A stretch of 44,161 bases of DNA from positions 1 through 44,161 of the forward strand of contig NZ_LWBL02000052.1 of assembly GCF_001644195.2 (NCBI RefSeq). Direction: 5' to 3'. Positions 34,690 to 43,495 of the stretch are shown here, piece after piece. The translations under genes and the position numbers were made by a program. How positions within the stretch are numbered: the first letter of the stretch is position 1; the number at the start of each line of letters is the position of its first letter. The notes below the pieces were generated by a model. The model made no database searches. It was not told the DNA's origin and worked only from the letters and a program-made list of their open reading frames with translations. The DNA comes from Bacillus marinisedimentorum (GTDB lineage Bacteria > Bacillota > Bacilli > Bacillales > Bacillaceae_O).

Positions 34690-34736
34690 CACTTGCTGCT
34701 TACCCTTTTTCTTTCATGGTGACACTCTCGCCGTCT

Positions 34737-35861
34737 TTATGCAGGAGCCCCTCCATTTCCGTTACCATTACCATTACCATTGCCTCCATTTAAATCAATC
34801 GGAGGGAACACGCCAAAGCATTGTTCAGGGAATGTGAAGTCAGGGCACTCCTGGCTGATAGGCGGTACAGGGATAATGTCACGAGGCATGCAGAATCCGG
34901 TTGAAACAACTTCCAGTTTAACTTCTGCTTCTACCTGAATTTCGAAGCATACGTTAATTTCAAGCTGGAGTCCAAGATCCGGCGCCACATCCGCAATAAA
35001 GTTCTCATCACATGTAACACGTGTGATGCGGCAGAGAATATTATCCGTTGTAAGCTCTTCCGGCAAACACACAACAACCTTTCTGAACAGGTTGATCAGC
35101 GGACGGAACCTGCAAATTTCCTCTCCCTCACAGTCAAGGATGATGACAAGCGGCCTTACTCGGAATACAGCCTTAACAACGGCCAGGTTGCCTTCAAGCC
35201 TTCTGATATTGGAGGAAATGACACAAATCGCATTTCCTTCCGGTTCTGGCTGCGGTTTAGGGAGGAGCGGGAATGTTCCCGGTTCGAGCCCCTCGCACTC
35301 AACGGTGAGAGGAGTTCTTCCATCTTCGATTGCATCCTCTATTGCCTCCATGCAGCCTGCAGGAATTGCAACTTCCTGATCAGTGCCGATAGCATCCATC
35401 ACCCAGTCGTACACTTTTTGTACGCGGATGCACTCGATTACTTCTTCATCGGGATCCGGGCCTCCATTTTCCTGGAATGTACCGCATCTGCACGGCGCTC
35501 CCGTAATTCCAGTTACAAATACACAAACATCTTCACCTGCAAAGTCTTCAGGCTCCAGAGTGTCTGCTTCCATTGCTGCACACAGCGTGAAAGTGACATT
35601 CCCCCCTGTCGGCAGCCCTTGCGGATTCTCCAAATTCACGTCAAATGGACCCTCAATCGGATCACATGACGGGCAGTTATCCCTGAGCTCCCATCCTTCT
35701 GGGAAATCTGTCACCTCAACATCAACAGGGGTATCGAAACAAACTCTTTGCAAATTACCTCCGCTGTTGTTGAACACAGTCAAGGTCACGCAATTTTCTT
35801 CAGCTGCATCATTTATTACGAGCAGCACGCCATCAACTTCTGCAATAGTCGCCAAATTCAC
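34737..35861 (-). CDS. Acidic Cys-rich protein, possible spore-surface protein
   Basis: 374 aa, no signal peptide or membrane segment, very acidic, about 20 Cys. Beta-rich repeats with VCFDTPVDVEVTDFPEGW, PCRCGTF, a CIRVQKVYDWV motif near residue 143 (a phrase I associate with hypothetical spore/surface proteins of Bacillus, unverified), and a C-terminal GNGNGNGNGG tail encoded by a hexamer repeat. GTG start at 35861 with AAGGAAGG. A sigma-K-like promoter lies upstream. Likely a disulfide-linked spore coat or exosporium component; function not established. Confidence 0.75.
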   Translation of the reverse strand: MNLATIAEVDGVLLVINDAAEENCVTLTVFNNSGGNLQRVCFDTPVDVEVTDFPEGWELRDNCPSCDPIEGPFDVNLENPQGLPTGGNVTFTLCAAMEADTLEPEDFAGEDVCVFVTGITGAPCRCGTFQENGGPDPDEEVIECIRVQKVYDWVMDAIGTDQEVAIPAGCMEAIEDAIEDGRTPLTVECEGLEPGTFPLLPKPQPEPEGNAICVISSNIRRLEGNLAVVKAVFRVRPLVIILDCEGEEICRFRPLINLFRKVVVCLPEELTTDNILCRITRVTCDENFIADVAPDLGLQLEINVCFEIQVEAEVKLEVVSTGFCMPRDIIPVPPISQECPDFTFPEQCFGVFPPIDLNGGNGNGNGNGNGGAPA

Positions 35862-35894
35862 TCATCCTTCCTTAATAAATGGTTTTGCATTACC

Positions 35895-35921
35895 ATGATA
35901 TGGTTTTGGAATTTAAGCCGT
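35895..35921 (-). promoter_or_regulatory. Sigma-K-like promoter
   Basis: On the minus strand AC (35921-35920), 17-bp spacer, CATATCAT (35902-35895); matches CATANNNT, with G instead of the final A. Confidence 0.45.
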
Positions 35922-36040
35922 AATGGACAAAGGCACATTTACAGCGGAAATCCGCTTTAGCCTGATACCCACTCATGATTGCAAAGGAGAATCATATACA
36001 TGATTTAGAAATATGCAGCTAAATGGAAAGAGGTGCCGGG

Positions 36041-37252
36041 ATGACAAACACAATTTTTTTCAGCGGCGAGTCAATAGGAGTCATTTCAGACCAGGCGCTG
36101 GCCGGATTTATGTTGTTTTGCAATAAGCAGGGACTCGATACTGCATGGAACCAGGATGAAAAACGCCTGGACCTGTCTCCATCTCTTAAAAAATTTACTT
36201 TTTTTATATCAAGCACAGGCAGTACTGCCGACGGGAACAGCAATGAAATTGCCGAGAACCTCAGCATGTCCCTGGCAAACCACGGATTTTCTATATCAAA
36301 TGACAACACAGTACAAAATGACTTCGACTTAATAGTGAGTATCGCCTCCGGCCACACAGCGTCTTCTGACACACATTTGCTTATTGAACATAGGCCTGAA
36401 CTTGATATCAAGCTAAAAAACTTGCTGTATAAAGAATTGAGAAACCAGGCGATTTCCGTCTCCTTTTTGAGAGTGAAAGCGAAAACTGCCCTAAGCCCGC
36501 TCCTGACGATAAAGTGTACGCCTGCAGCCGCCCTTGTAAAAAACTTTGGAAAAACAGCATCTGCCGGCCTGGCAAGTGCCCTTATCCGGTATTTCACAGA
36601 AAAACAGGCCGCTGCACCGGAAGCTTTCCTTCCCGTTTATATGAAAAAAAACTTGTTACGTGAAGTGTCCAGTGCAGAATCGTCAAGTCCGGCATCATCA
36701 CCTAAGAAATCTGTCAAAAAGACAGCAGGCAGCAATAATCCAGGCCGCCCCAAACCTGAAACATCTGCTAGCGGACAGAACATCAAGGCTGAACCATTTT
36801 TCGATTACACGATTTACCCGCCTGATTCCGACTCGGAAGACCAGGAATACATCATTACCGGTCATTTCAATATAAAAAACACTGGCCATTCAAACCTGTA
36901 TGCTCCAATCATTTGCATCCGCATCGATCCGATTAACGGGGCGGGCCTGAGCGGCCAGATTGTTCCCCCTACCATGACAGACACCCTCAGCACCCAGGGC
37001 CAGACAGGTAAAAAAGGCTGGAAATATGTATACGAAGACTGGATGGAAAGGATAAAAGCAAAAGGCGAGTACTGGATCACACCGATTCAGCCTGTGCATA
37101 TCAAGCCGGGTGAAACGGAAAGCCTGCGCAACTTCCAGGTTGTCCTGCATCCCCTTGACGGCAACAAACATACAACAATCGACGGCTTTGTTTACTTCAA
37201 CGATGGGAAAGACCGGTTCATCGCAAACAACCGCATCCAGTTTTCTTTTTAG
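36041..37252 (+). CDS. Two-domain protein: amidase_3-like N-terminus and beta-rich C-terminus
   Basis: 403 aa, no signal peptide. Residues 1-195 have the order of an N-acetylmuramoyl-L-alanine amidase (Amidase_3) fold: KFTFFISSTG, NEIAENLSMSLANHGF, FDLIVSIASGH and a closing helix ASALIRYF; but the zinc ligands of active amidases (H near the first strand, E, H) are not evident, so it may be inactive. A Ser/Lys/Pro-rich linker (about 210-250) leads to a beta-rich domain (255-403, ending IQFSF). ATG at 36041 is preferred over 36023 because AGAGGTG lies between them. Divergent from the Cys-rich gene, followed by the giant coiled-coil gene. Confidence 0.7.
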   Translation: MTNTIFFSGESIGVISDQALAGFMLFCNKQGLDTAWNQDEKRLDLSPSLKKFTFFISSTGSTADGNSNEIAENLSMSLANHGFSISNDNTVQNDFDLIVSIASGHTASSDTHLLIEHRPELDIKLKNLLYKELRNQAISVSFLRVKAKTALSPLLTIKCTPAAALVKNFGKTASAGLASALIRYFTEKQAAAPEAFLPVYMKKNLLREVSSAESSSPASSPKKSVKKTAGSNNPGRPKPETSASGQNIKAEPFFDYTIYPPDSDSEDQEYIITGHFNIKNTGHSNLYAPIICIRIDPINGAGLSGQIVPPTMTDTLSTQGQTGKKGWKYVYEDWMERIKAKGEYWITPIQPVHIKPGETESLRNFQVVLHPLDGNKHTTIDGFVYFNDGKDRFIANNRIQFSF

Positions 37253-37281
37253 GAAATCACCGCAATTTGAATTGTCCGTTC

Positions 37282-37308
37282 ACCTCCCCTTTCTTAGAAC
37301 ATATAGAT
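37282..37308 (+). promoter_or_regulatory. Weak sigma-K-like promoter
   Basis: AC (37282-37283), 16-bp spacer, CATATAGAT (37300-37308); matches AC and CATA but not the final TA. Confidence 0.3.
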
Positions 37309-37354
37309 AAGTAAAAAGCCCATTTTTCAGAAGGTTTAACAGGAGGTATGCTTC

Positions 37355-40249
37355 ATGAAAATGAAACGGTCGCAACGAAGTTCAGGCGAAACGTCCGATC
37401 CGGTACAGCTGCAGCAAAAAATTATCCATTTCAAAGCGGAGCTTGCCAAATATAAAGAAAAAGTGAAAAACTACCAGGAAAACTACCATTACAGCCAGCT
37501 CGATAAATTAAAGGAAGAAAACGCCTGGCTCATCGGTGAGCGATCCGAATATGAGCGGCGCATCCTTCAAGAAAAGGAAAGTCACGAGAAGTCCATCGAG
37601 GAATATCAGGATAAAATCCAGGCGATTGCCGAACGGGAAGGCTACTACGGGAGTTCCTTAAAAGCGGCCAGAAGAGAACTCGATCAATTAAGGAAAGAGA
37701 GAGTGACAGACCAGGAGGAGCTGAAAAAAGCCGGAGAAACGCAAAAACGGCTGTCTCTTAAAATCGACAGTCTTACCGGAGAATTGCACAGTTATAAAAA
37801 ACAGCTGGTTCGGGCGAAAGATGAAACTGCCAAACTGCAGGAACATAAAGACCAGCTTGAAAAAACAACAGCCGGCCAGGAAAAAGAGCTTGCAGTTTCC
37901 CGAAAGAAAATAACAGAACTTGAAGCCAGCCTGAAAGATGCCGCTGGAAAAATCCGCGAGCTCGAATCGGAAAGTCACAGGCTTACAGCACAACATACGG
38001 ATTCAGTGAAGCAGCGGAAAATGCTCCAGCAAAAATATGAAAAAGAAAAAGAGACAGCTTCAGCAATCAAGAGCAAACTCGCCAAACTTGAAAAAGAAAT
38101 AAAAACAAAAAACGAACAGCTGGCCCAATATGAACAGGAAAATAAACAATTGAAACATTCTGCAGAAAACATGACAAAACAGCTCACCTTGAAAGAAAAG
38201 GACCTGCTCGAACAAATGAACTTGCTTGAACAAAAAGCCGCCGAACAGGAAAAACAGCTGGCAGCCTCCCGCAGCAAAATAATTGACTTGGAAGCCCGCT
38301 TGAAAAAGACAACGGACAATAAGCAAGAGCTGGAATCAGAGTATAAACGGTTTCAGGATCAATACACCGAACAGAAAAAGAACATGCAGAAGCTGAAAGA
38401 AGCCCACAAAAAGGAGCTTGAATCCAACAAAGCTATGCATGCTGAGATTGACATGTTAAATGAAGAACTCGATGCAAAAAATGGCCGGCTTGCGGAGTAT
38501 AAACAACAGACGAAAGATTTGAGCAGCAATGCAAAAAACACCATAAATCAGCTGGCCATCAAAGAAAATGAACTGGCAGTAATGATCGATCAAAAAGAAC
38601 AGATGGAAAAAGCAGCCGCTGAACGAAAGAACCAGCTGGCAGCCGCCATCAGCCAGATTAAGAACCTGGAGGAATCCCTCCACGAAAAAAGCGGGCAGGC
38701 AGAACAGCTCGAATCCGACCATGAAAATCTCCAATACGCATATAAAGAACTGGCTAAAGCTTATGAAGAATTGAACGTCTCTGCACAAAACGAAAAAAAG
38801 GCAGCTGAAACGTTTTCCGAAGAAGTGGAACAGCTTAAAGAAAAGCTTGAAGCCCAGTATAAAAAGGTCAATTCCTTTGAACAAAAAATTGACACGTTAA
38901 ACAGCCGGCTTTACAACTCCAGCAATGATATCCAGCGCCGCAAAGCTGTTGAAAAAAACGATAAAGAAGAAATTGCCCGTCTGCAGCAGAAGCTGTCTGC
39001 CTATGAAGGAAAATTCCAGACGCAGGAACAAGCCCATAGAAAACTGACCGCAGAAATCAACCAGTTGAAAAAGACAAACACATCCGGCGAAAAAGAAATT
39101 GAAAACTATCAAAAAGAAGTTGCAGCTTTCAAGGAAAACCAGCACGAGCAGGAGAAAAAAATCAAAATCCTCGATACAGAAAAAGCGGAAGCGGAAAAAT
39201 ACTATTCACAACAATTGGAGCAGACGCAAAACGAGCTTGATGCGTATAAAAAGAAACAGCTGGATTACGAAAAAGCTCATAACGCCCTGCTTCTAAACTT
39301 TGAAAAACTTGAAAATGACGCTTCCCGAGGCATAACGGAAACGGAAAAGCGCTATGCAAAACAAATGGAGCAGCTGCAAAACGAGCTTGATGCATATAAA
39401 CAGAGACAACTGGATAACGAAAAAGCTTATAATTCGCTCCTCCAAAAATATGAAAAACTTGAAAAGGACGCTTCCCGCGATAAACCGGAAGCGGAAAAGC
39501 GCTTTGCAGAACAATTGGAGGAGCTGCAAAACGAACTTGACGCGTATAAAAAAGAACAGCTGGAAAATGAAAAAACGCATAAAGCCCTTCTAGCTGAACA
39601 TGAACAGCTTGAAACAGCGGTTTCCCACTATAAAGACGAGGCTGAAAATTATCAAAGCCAGCTGATCGACGCAGCCAGTCTTGTAAAAGAACTTGAGCAG
39701 CAGATTCAATCCTTGGAAAAAAGCGAACCCGCATTTCAGCCCGGCGAGCAGCAAATGTCAGAAGACCTTGATACACTTCAACTCCAAATTCAAGTTTATC
39801 AGGAAGAAATCATCAATCTGCAGGGGCATAACAAACAGTTGAATGATAAAATAAAAAATCTCGAAAACGAGCTGCAAAAGCGCAGGGAAATCAAAGGTGA
39901 TGATGATGCGAAGGTACAAAGCCTCATCAGTGAAAATAAGTCTCTTGCCGAAGCGAACAATGCCCGGCAAAACGAAATTCAAAAGCTTGAGCAGGAACAA
40001 ACTGAAATGATCAAGAGAATTGAGGAGCTTCGAAAAAATATCGGTTCCTTGAATATCAGGGGAATGAAAGTTTCCAAAAAGGGCCGGCAAAACCAAACAA
40101 CTCTCATTTCACAGCTCGAAAAGCAAATCCAGGTGCTGCTTTCCAGGATTGTCGACTATGAAGATAAACTAAAAGAAAACATCAGCCTCATCACCGATCT
40201 TGAAGAACAGATCGAAGAACTATCAGAGAGGGTCGGCCAGGGGGAATAA
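37355..40249 (+). CDS. Giant coiled-coil protein
   Basis: 964 aa, almost entirely helical heptad sequence rich in Glu, Lys and Gln, no Cys-rich parts, signal or ATPase motifs. The N-terminus is basic (MKMKRSQRSSG). Internal repeats: three units of about 125 residues carrying (Q/R)EK(Q/E)LA.SR..I..LEA.L (starting near residues 173, 296 and 422), and three exact 50-residue units with QNELDAYK (from about residue 625). A break near 905 (GSLNIRGMKVSKKGRQNQTT) precedes a last coil. ATG at 37355 after AGGAGG. A fibre or scaffold protein; SMC or myosin-like labels would be misleading, as no head domain exists. Confidence 0.85.
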   Translation: MKMKRSQRSSGETSDPVQLQQKIIHFKAELAKYKEKVKNYQENYHYSQLDKLKEENAWLIGERSEYERRILQEKESHEKSIEEYQDKIQAIAEREGYYGSSLKAARRELDQLRKERVTDQEELKKAGETQKRLSLKIDSLTGELHSYKKQLVRAKDETAKLQEHKDQLEKTTAGQEKELAVSRKKITELEASLKDAAGKIRELESESHRLTAQHTDSVKQRKMLQQKYEKEKETASAIKSKLAKLEKEIKTKNEQLAQYEQENKQLKHSAENMTKQLTLKEKDLLEQMNLLEQKAAEQEKQLAASRSKIIDLEARLKKTTDNKQELESEYKRFQDQYTEQKKNMQKLKEAHKKELESNKAMHAEIDMLNEELDAKNGRLAEYKQQTKDLSSNAKNTINQLAIKENELAVMIDQKEQMEKAAAERKNQLAAAISQIKNLEESLHEKSGQAEQLESDHENLQYAYKELAKAYEELNVSAQNEKKAAETFSEEVEQLKEKLEAQYKKVNSFEQKIDTLNSRLYNSSNDIQRRKAVEKNDKEEIARLQQKLSAYEGKFQTQEQAHRKLTAEINQLKKTNTSGEKEIENYQKEVAAFKENQHEQEKKIKILDTEKAEAEKYYSQQLEQTQNELDAYKKKQLDYEKAHNALLLNFEKLENDASRGITETEKRYAKQMEQLQNELDAYKQRQLDNEKAYNSLLQKYEKLEKDASRDKPEAEKRFAEQLEELQNELDAYKKEQLENEKTHKALLAEHEQLETAVSHYKDEAENYQSQLIDAASLVKELEQQIQSLEKSEPAFQPGEQQMSEDLDTLQLQIQVYQEEIINLQGHNKQLNDKIKNLENELQKRREIKGDDDAKVQSLISENKSLAEANNARQNEIQKLEQEQTEMIKRIEELRKNIGSLNIRGMKVSKKGRQNQTTLISQLEKQIQVLLSRIVDYEDKLKENISLITDLEEQIEELSERVGQGE

Positions 40250-40257
40250 CAGTTTTC

Positions 40258-40437
40258 AGAACAAATGCGCAAGGCCCCCGCTTAGAAACGTACATAAGCG
40301 GGGGTTCCCGCAGGGAGGTGCTCTTTCCTCCCGGAGGGGATCACCGCTTATGACGATAGCCGCTGGCGCCTGGAACTGGACGATTCTCTTCTGGTTTTTT
40401 ATCCACAACGCTTACATTTTATAATTTCCTTAACAAC
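40258..40437 (+). repeat. Dispersed palindromic repeat, copy 3
   Basis: Begins AGAACAAATGCGCAAGGC, ends ATTTCCTTAACAAC. Shares GGGAGGTGCTCTTTCCTCCC, GACGATAGCCGCTGGCGCC and TTATCCACA (40399-40407) with copy 2. Starts only 8 nt after the stop of the coiled-coil gene. Confidence 0.92.
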
Positions 40438-40440
40438 GAA

Positions 40441-40475
40441 AAAAATGCCGGTGTAAATCGGCATTTTTTTATTTT
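40441..40475. terminator. Bidirectional terminator
   Basis: AAAAATGCCG (40441-40450) and CGGCATTTTT (40459-40468), flanked by A and T runs; between the convergent coiled-coil and 612-aa genes and abutting repeat copy 3. Confidence 0.85.
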
Positions 40476-40487
40476 TTTCATGATATC

Positions 40488-42326
40488 TCATCCATCAAAA
40501 TGAAAGGCATAAAGGCTCGAAAGGAACTCTTCAATCGGAAGGGACGCCTCCCCTTCAAGTTCTCCGCTCCCCTTGATGCTGCAGACAGCGTTTCGCCCCC
40601 ATACCTGCCCGCTGTCGTTGTTCGGGTTGTAAAAATAAACCCGGTCTGTGCCATCAGGACCTTTTCCCACCCGCTGGATCGAAATGGCGTGATATCCGAG
40701 CAGCTTGCCGTTCCGGTCCGTAATAAAGACGCCGGCCGGCTGGGGCAGCGCTGCCTTAATAGATGGGTTTTGACCCGGATGATAATTCCGGATAAACCGT
40801 TCAGTAAAAGCGCTGTCAACCAAATTACCATATGTCCTGCTGCAGAACCCTTTCAACACCCAGTCTCCATAAAATGCCGGATTGACCCAGCGGTGGACAT
40901 CCCCTGTTTTAAACAGGCAGCGCTTCAGCATTTGCTGATATAAATCATGCAGCAGCGGCAACAGCACTACTGAAACAGCATCAAGCGGAATCGTGCCGTC
41001 CAATTTAACTTGGGTTCCGGCCTGTGTGGAAATAAGCGGTTCCCCTTCAAATTCCATTTCCAGACGGCCGAAAATGGCAGCACCGGCAGTGATCTTCATA
41101 AGAAATTCAGGCTTATGCTGGGCCCATAAGCTGATCGCCCTTGTGGACTGGCAGCTCGGATTCATGCCCTGGGCAACTCCGAGCGGCTGGCCCAGCACGC
41201 TCGCACATCCTGCAAGGAGATAAGCTTTCGGTCCGCAATCCCCATTTGTTTTACACATTCTCTCAAGCCTATGATGGACTTCCGGGCAAAGTTCCTGTTT
41301 CATGAGCTCTCTGAGATGCCCTTCCATTTCCCCAGTCAACTCCTTATTTTCCAGGAAAGAGGCAAACCCATACACGGCCTGTTTTGTTCCAGGAAATACG
41401 GCTTTTTCAATCCACTCGGCCACTACTTCACTTTTACTTTGTAAAAACGCCGCGCCCCTGTCTGAAAGGCCAAACGCTTTTTTCACAATAACCGGCTGTA
41501 CCCTGTTGAACTTCCGGATAAAAACCGCATGATAAGGTGATACGATTCCGGTCTTCTTCATACTCCTTGCAAACTGTTCCGCCTCGAGGACCAATTCGGT
41601 TTCATGCAGCTGCTCGAGTTGCTGCTCGTATTCTTTCACACTTTTTCGCTGTGACAGAGCAGTCGGTTGAAGTGCGAAGATATACTTATCCCCTTCAGAC
41701 ACAACCTGACATGCTGCTGTCCGGGCCCTGTCAAAAAACCTGATCATCTCTTCAATCCGTGAAACGTCAATGGGCCGCTGGACGGCAAGCCGGTCCAGCT
41801 CTTCTTTTACCCTCTCGAAAACACCTTCATTCCGGACATGTTTTCCCAAAAAAGAAAACAGCAGCTGAGCCCGTACAACAGCATCGGTCTGCCCGATCCT
41901 GGCCGTTTCCGTCTGGGGAGGAAACAGCATTTCCACATTCAGCGCCAGCACTTTTTCAAGGAATGCCGCGGCCTCAACCGCACTGACACGCGGATGCTGA
42001 CAGGCGCCTTCTGCAATTGCGAGCATCCTCAGTTCACTGAGGCATTCGATAATGGAACCTGGCCCCTCTGTTTTAATGGTCCCCTCCACCAGATTGGGCT
42101 GCAGGGCGGCTGCATCCTCCCAGGCCCCGCCGCTGAATACGCCGGCAGGCTCAAATTGCGGCGCATACCGGTATAAAATCTCTACGCCTCCCTTTTCCTC
42201 AAAAAGCCAGGCAGCTTTTTGCAAAAAGTCAGCCTTATACAAACTCTTGCTGTATACGTTTGCCCCTGACAGAACATTCAATGCAGCCGCAAACCGCTGT
42301 TCATGATCAATGTTTTCAACTGCCAT
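40488..42326 (-). CDS. Large protein with possible papain-like Cys-His-Asn triad
   Basis: 612 aa, not recognised as a named family; no signal or membrane segment. Residues 1-350 are mostly helical. In the C-terminal part, MNPSCQSTRAISLWAQ places Cys392 at the start of a helix, GYHAIS gives His546 in a strand, and VYFYNPNN(D) gives Asn567/Asn569 followed by GQVWG. This order and spacing is the classic layout of papain-fold proteases or transglutaminase-type acyltransferases. ATG at 42326 with AAAGGG. The upstream element CATATAATA fits both a sigma-A -10 (TATAAT) and CATANNNTA. Role inferred only from residue pattern. Confidence 0.75.
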   Translation of the reverse strand: MAVENIDHEQRFAAALNVLSGANVYSKSLYKADFLQKAAWLFEEKGGVEILYRYAPQFEPAGVFSGGAWEDAAALQPNLVEGTIKTEGPGSIIECLSELRMLAIAEGACQHPRVSAVEAAAFLEKVLALNVEMLFPPQTETARIGQTDAVVRAQLLFSFLGKHVRNEGVFERVKEELDRLAVQRPIDVSRIEEMIRFFDRARTAACQVVSEGDKYIFALQPTALSQRKSVKEYEQQLEQLHETELVLEAEQFARSMKKTGIVSPYHAVFIRKFNRVQPVIVKKAFGLSDRGAAFLQSKSEVVAEWIEKAVFPGTKQAVYGFASFLENKELTGEMEGHLRELMKQELCPEVHHRLERMCKTNGDCGPKAYLLAGCASVLGQPLGVAQGMNPSCQSTRAISLWAQHKPEFLMKITAGAAIFGRLEMEFEGEPLISTQAGTQVKLDGTIPLDAVSVVLLPLLHDLYQQMLKRCLFKTGDVHRWVNPAFYGDWVLKGFCSRTYGNLVDSAFTERFIRNYHPGQNPSIKAALPQPAGVFITDRNGKLLGYHAISIQRVGKGPDGTDRVYFYNPNNDSGQVWGRNAVCSIKGSGELEGEASLPIEEFLSSLYAFHFDG

Positions 42327-42604
42327 AGGTTCATGCCCTTTCTATCCGCGTATTTTCCTTATTATATGCATGTAAAGGAGCAGTAAGTGACTATCGTTTG
42401 CCAGATGATTAAATTTCGGTCTCCTGAAAAACTGGAAAATGAAGTATAATAATCTCAATAGTGCCAACTTTGCTGTTCAGAGGTGCGGTTTTTTGGTGGA
42501 TCGCACTTTAATTTTGTCCTGGGCTGATTATAGGGACAATCCTTAAATTAACCACCATTATGATTCTCATATTCAATCCCAACGAACTGGAAAAGAGGAT
42601 AATC

Positions 42605-43462
42605 ATGCAGATCCAACGCCAAAAAACCAGGTACAAATGGCCGCTTCTGCAAAGTGCGTTCATTGCCGTTCCGATATTCGTCTTAACTGCATTATTGCCA
42701 ACTTTGAATCCGTTTTATAAATTGACAGCCATCGCAATTTCAGTTTTGATCATGACATTATCCATTGTTTCGTATAAATCAGCCAAAAGATCGCTGAAAA
42801 ATATTGCAAAGCTGGCCGCAATTTATTACTTTGCGGTTATTGCCGCCGTTTTCCTTATTTACTACGCAAGCAGTTTCCTCGTTTTAACAGATAGATATGG
42901 TGTTGAAACACTGCTGCAGGAGCATGAGCATACGGCAAAAGCCATCTTCTTTGCGATCAGCTTCGGCCAGCCGATCCTGCTGCCGATTCCGGAAGCGGTC
43001 ACTGTGGTTGCCGGGAGCTCGGTATTCGGTTCGCATTCCGCCTTTCTGCTTGCTTATCCCGCTACTTTAGCCGGTATCACCATCATGTTCTATCTGTCAA
43101 GAGTCGGCGGACTCAAGCTGATCAGAAGGCTCGTCAGCACGAAAAGATTGGAGCAATATCATCACTATGTGGCAAAGAATGAGACAGCCATACTTGTCCT
43201 TTTATTCATCATTCCTGTACTCCCTGATGAAGTCATATGCGTTGGGGCGGGTTTAAGCGCTGTCTCGCCGAAACGGTTTCTGACAATAGCTGCGATTGCA
43301 AAGTTCATTACCGCCTTCACCCTTGCCTATTCGGTGGAGGCAGCAGAAGCACTTTCCCTGACGGCTTCAGAGCTTACATTTTTGGTCACTGCAGCTTTGC
43401 TGGTGATATATATTGGCACGATGCTCATCAAGAAATACGGTTTGAAAGAATCACAAAAGTAA
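42605..43462 (+). CDS. VTT/DedA-superfamily membrane protein
   Basis: 285 aa, about six to seven membrane segments. The central FGQPILLPIPEAVTVVAGSSVFG (about 118-140) and PATLAGITIMFYLSRVGG, then PVLPDEVICVGAGLSAVSPKRFL (about 214-236), match the VTT (TVP38/TMEM64/DedA) core with its two re-entrant loops and conserved G/P/E/D positions. Bacterial family members act in lipid scrambling or flipping and membrane homeostasis. ATG at 42605 after AAGAGG; the upstream ATG at 42560 lacks a ribosome binding site. Precedes the DUF4259 gene by 33 nt, possibly one transcript. Confidence 0.85.
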   Translation: MQIQRQKTRYKWPLLQSAFIAVPIFVLTALLPTLNPFYKLTAIAISVLIMTLSIVSYKSAKRSLKNIAKLAAIYYFAVIAAVFLIYYASSFLVLTDRYGVETLLQEHEHTAKAIFFAISFGQPILLPIPEAVTVVAGSSVFGSHSAFLLAYPATLAGITIMFYLSRVGGLKLIRRLVSTKRLEQYHHYVAKNETAILVLLFIIPVLPDEVICVGAGLSAVSPKRFLTIAAIAKFITAFTLAYSVEAAEALSLTASELTFLVTAALLVIYIGTMLIKKYGLKESQK

Positions 43463-43495
43463 AACATCACTTTTTGAAAATTGGAGGAAAAGAAC

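Noticed and set aside
35999-36007. CATGATTTA as a sigma-K promoter for the amidase-like gene
   Set aside because: One mismatch in the -10 and no AC at 16-17 bp upstream.
36019-36597. Antisense open frame within the amidase-like gene
   Set aside because: Starts and ends inside the supported gene, no ribosome binding site.
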